Source of the DNA: Planctomycetota bacterium
Lineage (GTDB): Bacteria; Planctomycetota; Phycisphaerae; Sedimentisphaerales; Anaerobacaceae
DNA length: 16,000 nucleotides
Direction of reading: 5' to 3'
Assembly: GCA_013202635.1 (NCBI GenBank)
Contig: JABMRO010000031.1
Span: 1-16,000, forward strand
In this document: piece after piece, positions 14,017-16,000 of the stretch
How positions within the stretch are numbered: the stretch's first letter is position 1
How the letters are laid out: every line of letters starts with the position of its first letter
Position numbers and translations under genes: made by a program
Notes under the pieces: model-generated
What the model was told of the DNA's origin: nothing
The model's input: the letters and a program-made list of their open reading frames with translations, nothing else
The model's database searches: none

Positions 14017-15759
14017 TCAGAAATCCGCCCGGGCATATCTGGTCTCAAGATAGTTAAGCGTCTTTTCGATTATTTTACCCGCCACCGGTGATGCCACGAC
14101 TCCCCCCGTATAGCCTTTACCGAGCCTCTTGTTCGGCTTGCGGACCGAAACCAAAACCACTATGGACGGGTCCTCCGCCGGCGCTCCGGCTATGAATGAA
14201 GCCACATAATCGCTGTCCGAAAATCCCCGCTCATCGCTTTTGGCGATGTTGGCTGTCCCAGTCTTCCCGAAAACCTGCCATTTTTCCAATTTGGCTCTTT
14301 TACCCGTCCCCTCATTAACCACCCCGACCATGGCCTCGCTGACAATCCATTCCGCTACTTCAGGTTTGACAATATAACCGACCGGCGGCAGAGGATGCTT
14401 CAGCTCGGTAATCTCTCCATTACTGTCAACTACCGCTTTGACCAGAAACGGGCGAACCACACGGCCCCGGTTGGCAAGTATGCAAAAAGCACGAACTAAT
14501 TGAATCGATGTTACTGTTATTTCCTGACCAAAGGGTATCCGTGTTATGCTGTATCCATCCCACTTGCGCGCCTCATGCAGCAGCCCGTCGGCCTCACCGG
14601 GTAAATCAATCCCCGCTCTTTTGCCGAAACCGAAAAGTCTAAGACCTTTATAGAGCCTCTCTTTGCCGAGCCTCTGGCCAATTTTCGCCATTCCTATATT
14701 GCTCGAATTGATCAGAATCTCGCATACAGTCAAATCACCGAAGCCATTGCGATACTCACCGATTCGTCCGAAACCCCTCCCGGAATAATTTCCGTTTTCG
14801 CAGAATATCTTTTCAGTTTTGTTCACGGCACCGGCATCAAGAGCGATTGCGGCCACAACCGGCTTGATAATACTGCCCGGCTCGAACTCATCGGTCATAA
14901 TCCTGTTACGGCGATTATCAGCGTCGGTCGAATGAACATTAGCGGGGTCGAAATCAGGAAGTGAAACCATAGCCAGGATTGCTCCGGTCTTTGGCTCGGC
15001 AACAATCGCCACAGCCGACTCGGCCTCATAGCTCTCGTATTGCCTGATAAGCTCATCTCGAACAAACTGCTGGATAGTAGCATCAATGGTCAAAATAATT
15101 CCGGCACCATTGGTTAAAACAGCCTTTTTCACATCGTTATTATCCGCCGGATTTTGCTCAATAGGCGCCGGGCAAATCGGCCTCCGGCGTACATCTGCAA
15201 AAAATACATCCTGCGCTCCCAAACCGCTGAGCTGCTTGTCGTATTGATATTCGACGCCCTCCAAACCACGATTGTCACGGCTCGTAAAACCAACGGCGTG
15301 TACCGCCAAGCGGCCCATCGGATAATGTCTTCGCCAGTCTGATTCCACCCCGACCGCGTTTGATATCTTGCGGGCGGCATCACATTCGCCAGGATCGGCG
15401 TCCGCCTTGATTTTGACATATCCCGGGTTGTTGCTTTCGTTGATAAGTTTACATATCTCGTGAGCACCAATACCCAATATAGGCTGAAGATCGCTCGAAA
15501 GGCTCTTGAGGTCCTTTACTTTCCGGGGCTCTATTTTAATAATCCGGACTTTGTTACTCGCTGCCAATACTCTGCCGCGGCAATCAAGAACCACACCGCG
15601 CTGAGGCTTGTATGGAACCTGACCCTGCTGCTGTTTGAGGCACTTGCCAATATAATGGCCGTTCCTGAGAAACTGTAGATAAAAGCACCGCCCTGCCAGC
15701 GCCGCAAATGCGCCAACCAGAAGCAAAGAAAAAAGAATGGTAATTCTAACGCTTTTCAA
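14017..15759 (-). CDS. ftsI: penicillin-binding protein 3 (division-type class B transpeptidase)
   Basis: A 580-residue DD-transpeptidase expected to cross-link septal peptidoglycan. It has a transmembrane helix at about 6-23 and a pedestal starting at PQRGVVLDCRGRVLAAS (52-68). The transpeptidase domain (about 245-570) carries Ser296-Ile-Ile-Lys299, Ser352-Ser-Asn354 and Lys499-Thr-Gly501. Its length is close to E. coli FtsI (588) and there is no C-terminal PASTA domain. The assignment to FtsI rather than a second PBP2 rests on length and on ftsL immediately upstream. The start is a TTG with no visible Shine-Dalgarno sequence. It lies in the same frame as ftsL, just one codon after the ftsL stop, so initiation probably depends on ribosomes finishing ftsL. 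There is no in-frame ATG until Met148, so the TTG is the most likely start. Confidence 0.93.
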   Translation of the reverse strand: MKSVRITILFSLLLVGAFAALAGRCFYLQFLRNGHYIGKCLKQQQGQVPYKPQRGVVLDCRGRVLAASNKVRIIKIEPRKVKDLKSLSSDLQPILGIGAHEICKLINESNNPGYVKIKADADPGECDAARKISNAVGVESDWRRHYPMGRLAVHAVGFTSRDNRGLEGVEYQYDKQLSGLGAQDVFFADVRRRPICPAPIEQNPADNNDVKKAVLTNGAGIILTIDATIQQFVRDELIRQYESYEAESAVAIVAEPKTGAILAMVSLPDFDPANVHSTDADNRRNRIMTDEFEPGSIIKPVVAAIALDAGAVNKTEKIFCENGNYSGRGFGRIGEYRNGFGDLTVCEILINSSNIGMAKIGQRLGKERLYKGLRLFGFGKRAGIDLPGEADGLLHEARKWDGYSITRIPFGQEITVTSIQLVRAFCILANRGRVVRPFLVKAVVDSNGEITELKHPLPPVGYIVKPEVAEWIVSEAMVGVVNEGTGKRAKLEKWQVFGKTGTANIAKSDERGFSDSDYVASFIAGAPAEDPSIVVLVSVRKPNKRLGKGYTGGVVASPVAGKIIEKTLNYLETRYARADF

Positions 15760-15762
15760 CTT

Positions 15763-15990
15763 TTAATCGTTGGTATTTAATACTTCAAAACGCTGTGATA
15801 CTGCAGCGGGATTTATTAAACCTTCAAGCTGCAACTGTTTCGCGCCAAGCTCCTGTTTCAATCGGCCTTGCTCGCTCCTGCACACACAAAGCTTATAGAA
15901 AATGTGATTATTGGCACTCCGCAGATAAACGGCAAAAATCAAAACCGCTGTAAAACAAAAAACTACAAAAACAAAGTATAATCGCGACAT
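15763..15990 (-). CDS. ftsL: FtsL-like cell division protein
   Basis: A 75-residue bitopic protein: a short N-terminus (MSRLYF), a hydrophobic helix at about 4-23, then a Gln/Leu/Glu-rich segment (EQGRLKQELGAKQLQLEGL) likely to form a coiled coil, and a PAAVSQRFEVLN end that resembles the region following the coiled coil in FtsL. FtsL forms a complex with FtsB/DivIC and FtsQ/DivIB and activates FtsW/FtsI. FtsL sequences are poorly conserved, so the call rests on architecture plus its place directly before ftsI, as in dcw clusters. The ATG lies 10 bases from the window edge and no ribosome-binding site can be judged. rsmH would be expected just upstream on this strand. Confidence 0.75.
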   Translation of the reverse strand: MSRLYFVFVVFCFTAVLIFAVYLRSANNHIFYKLCVCRSEQGRLKQELGAKQLQLEGLINPAAVSQRFEVLNTND

Positions 15991-16000
15991 AGTATCAAGA

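Overview
The window looks like a chromosomal segment of a Gram-negative-type bacterium with a peptidoglycan wall, most likely a planctomycete of the Phycisphaerae / Sedimentisphaerales kind. This placement is inferred from gene content: tandem clpP genes, lipoproteins with HEAT repeats, a coiled-coil protein beside mreB, and moderate G+C. It was not checked by any search.

Layout. (1) 1-1633, + strand: the 3' end of one clpP, a complete second clpP and a coiled-coil lipoprotein. (2) 1656-3725, - strand: an A+T-richer restriction-modification cassette made of a beta-class DNA methyltransferase and a GIY-YIG nuclease. The two proteins share an extra domain of about 135 residues, which is the most unusual feature seen here. 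(3) 3887-6641, + strand: lnt (apolipoprotein N-acyltransferase) overlapping a HEAT-repeat lipoprotein gene. (4) 6642-6956: a gene-free stretch with a near-consensus promoter and a leader of roughly 190 nt. (5) 6957-12799, + strand: the cell-shape (elongasome) cluster, with a TTG-initiated coiled-coil protein of MreC-like layout, a 53-residue membrane protein, mreB (own consensus promoter), mreC, mreD and the class B penicillin-binding protein PBP2. (6) 12827-15990, - strand: the end of a division-type cluster, ftsL, ftsI (PBP3) and a MurG-like glycosyltransferase, converging on the shape cluster.

Functional themes. Most genes concern the cell envelope: lipoprotein maturation (Lnt), lipoproteins, MreB-directed wall elongation with PBP2, and septal wall synthesis with FtsL/FtsI. 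ClpP supplies proteolysis. The restriction-modification pair is the one clear accessory element.

Two short heptamer-periodic arrays (about 1006-1062 and 13922-13990) look like dispersed repeats of the cyanobacterial STRR type. One lies inside a signal-peptide coding region. The other creates a false N-terminal extension of the glycosyltransferase reading frame. No tRNA, rRNA, CRISPR array, transposase or convincing intrinsic terminator was seen.
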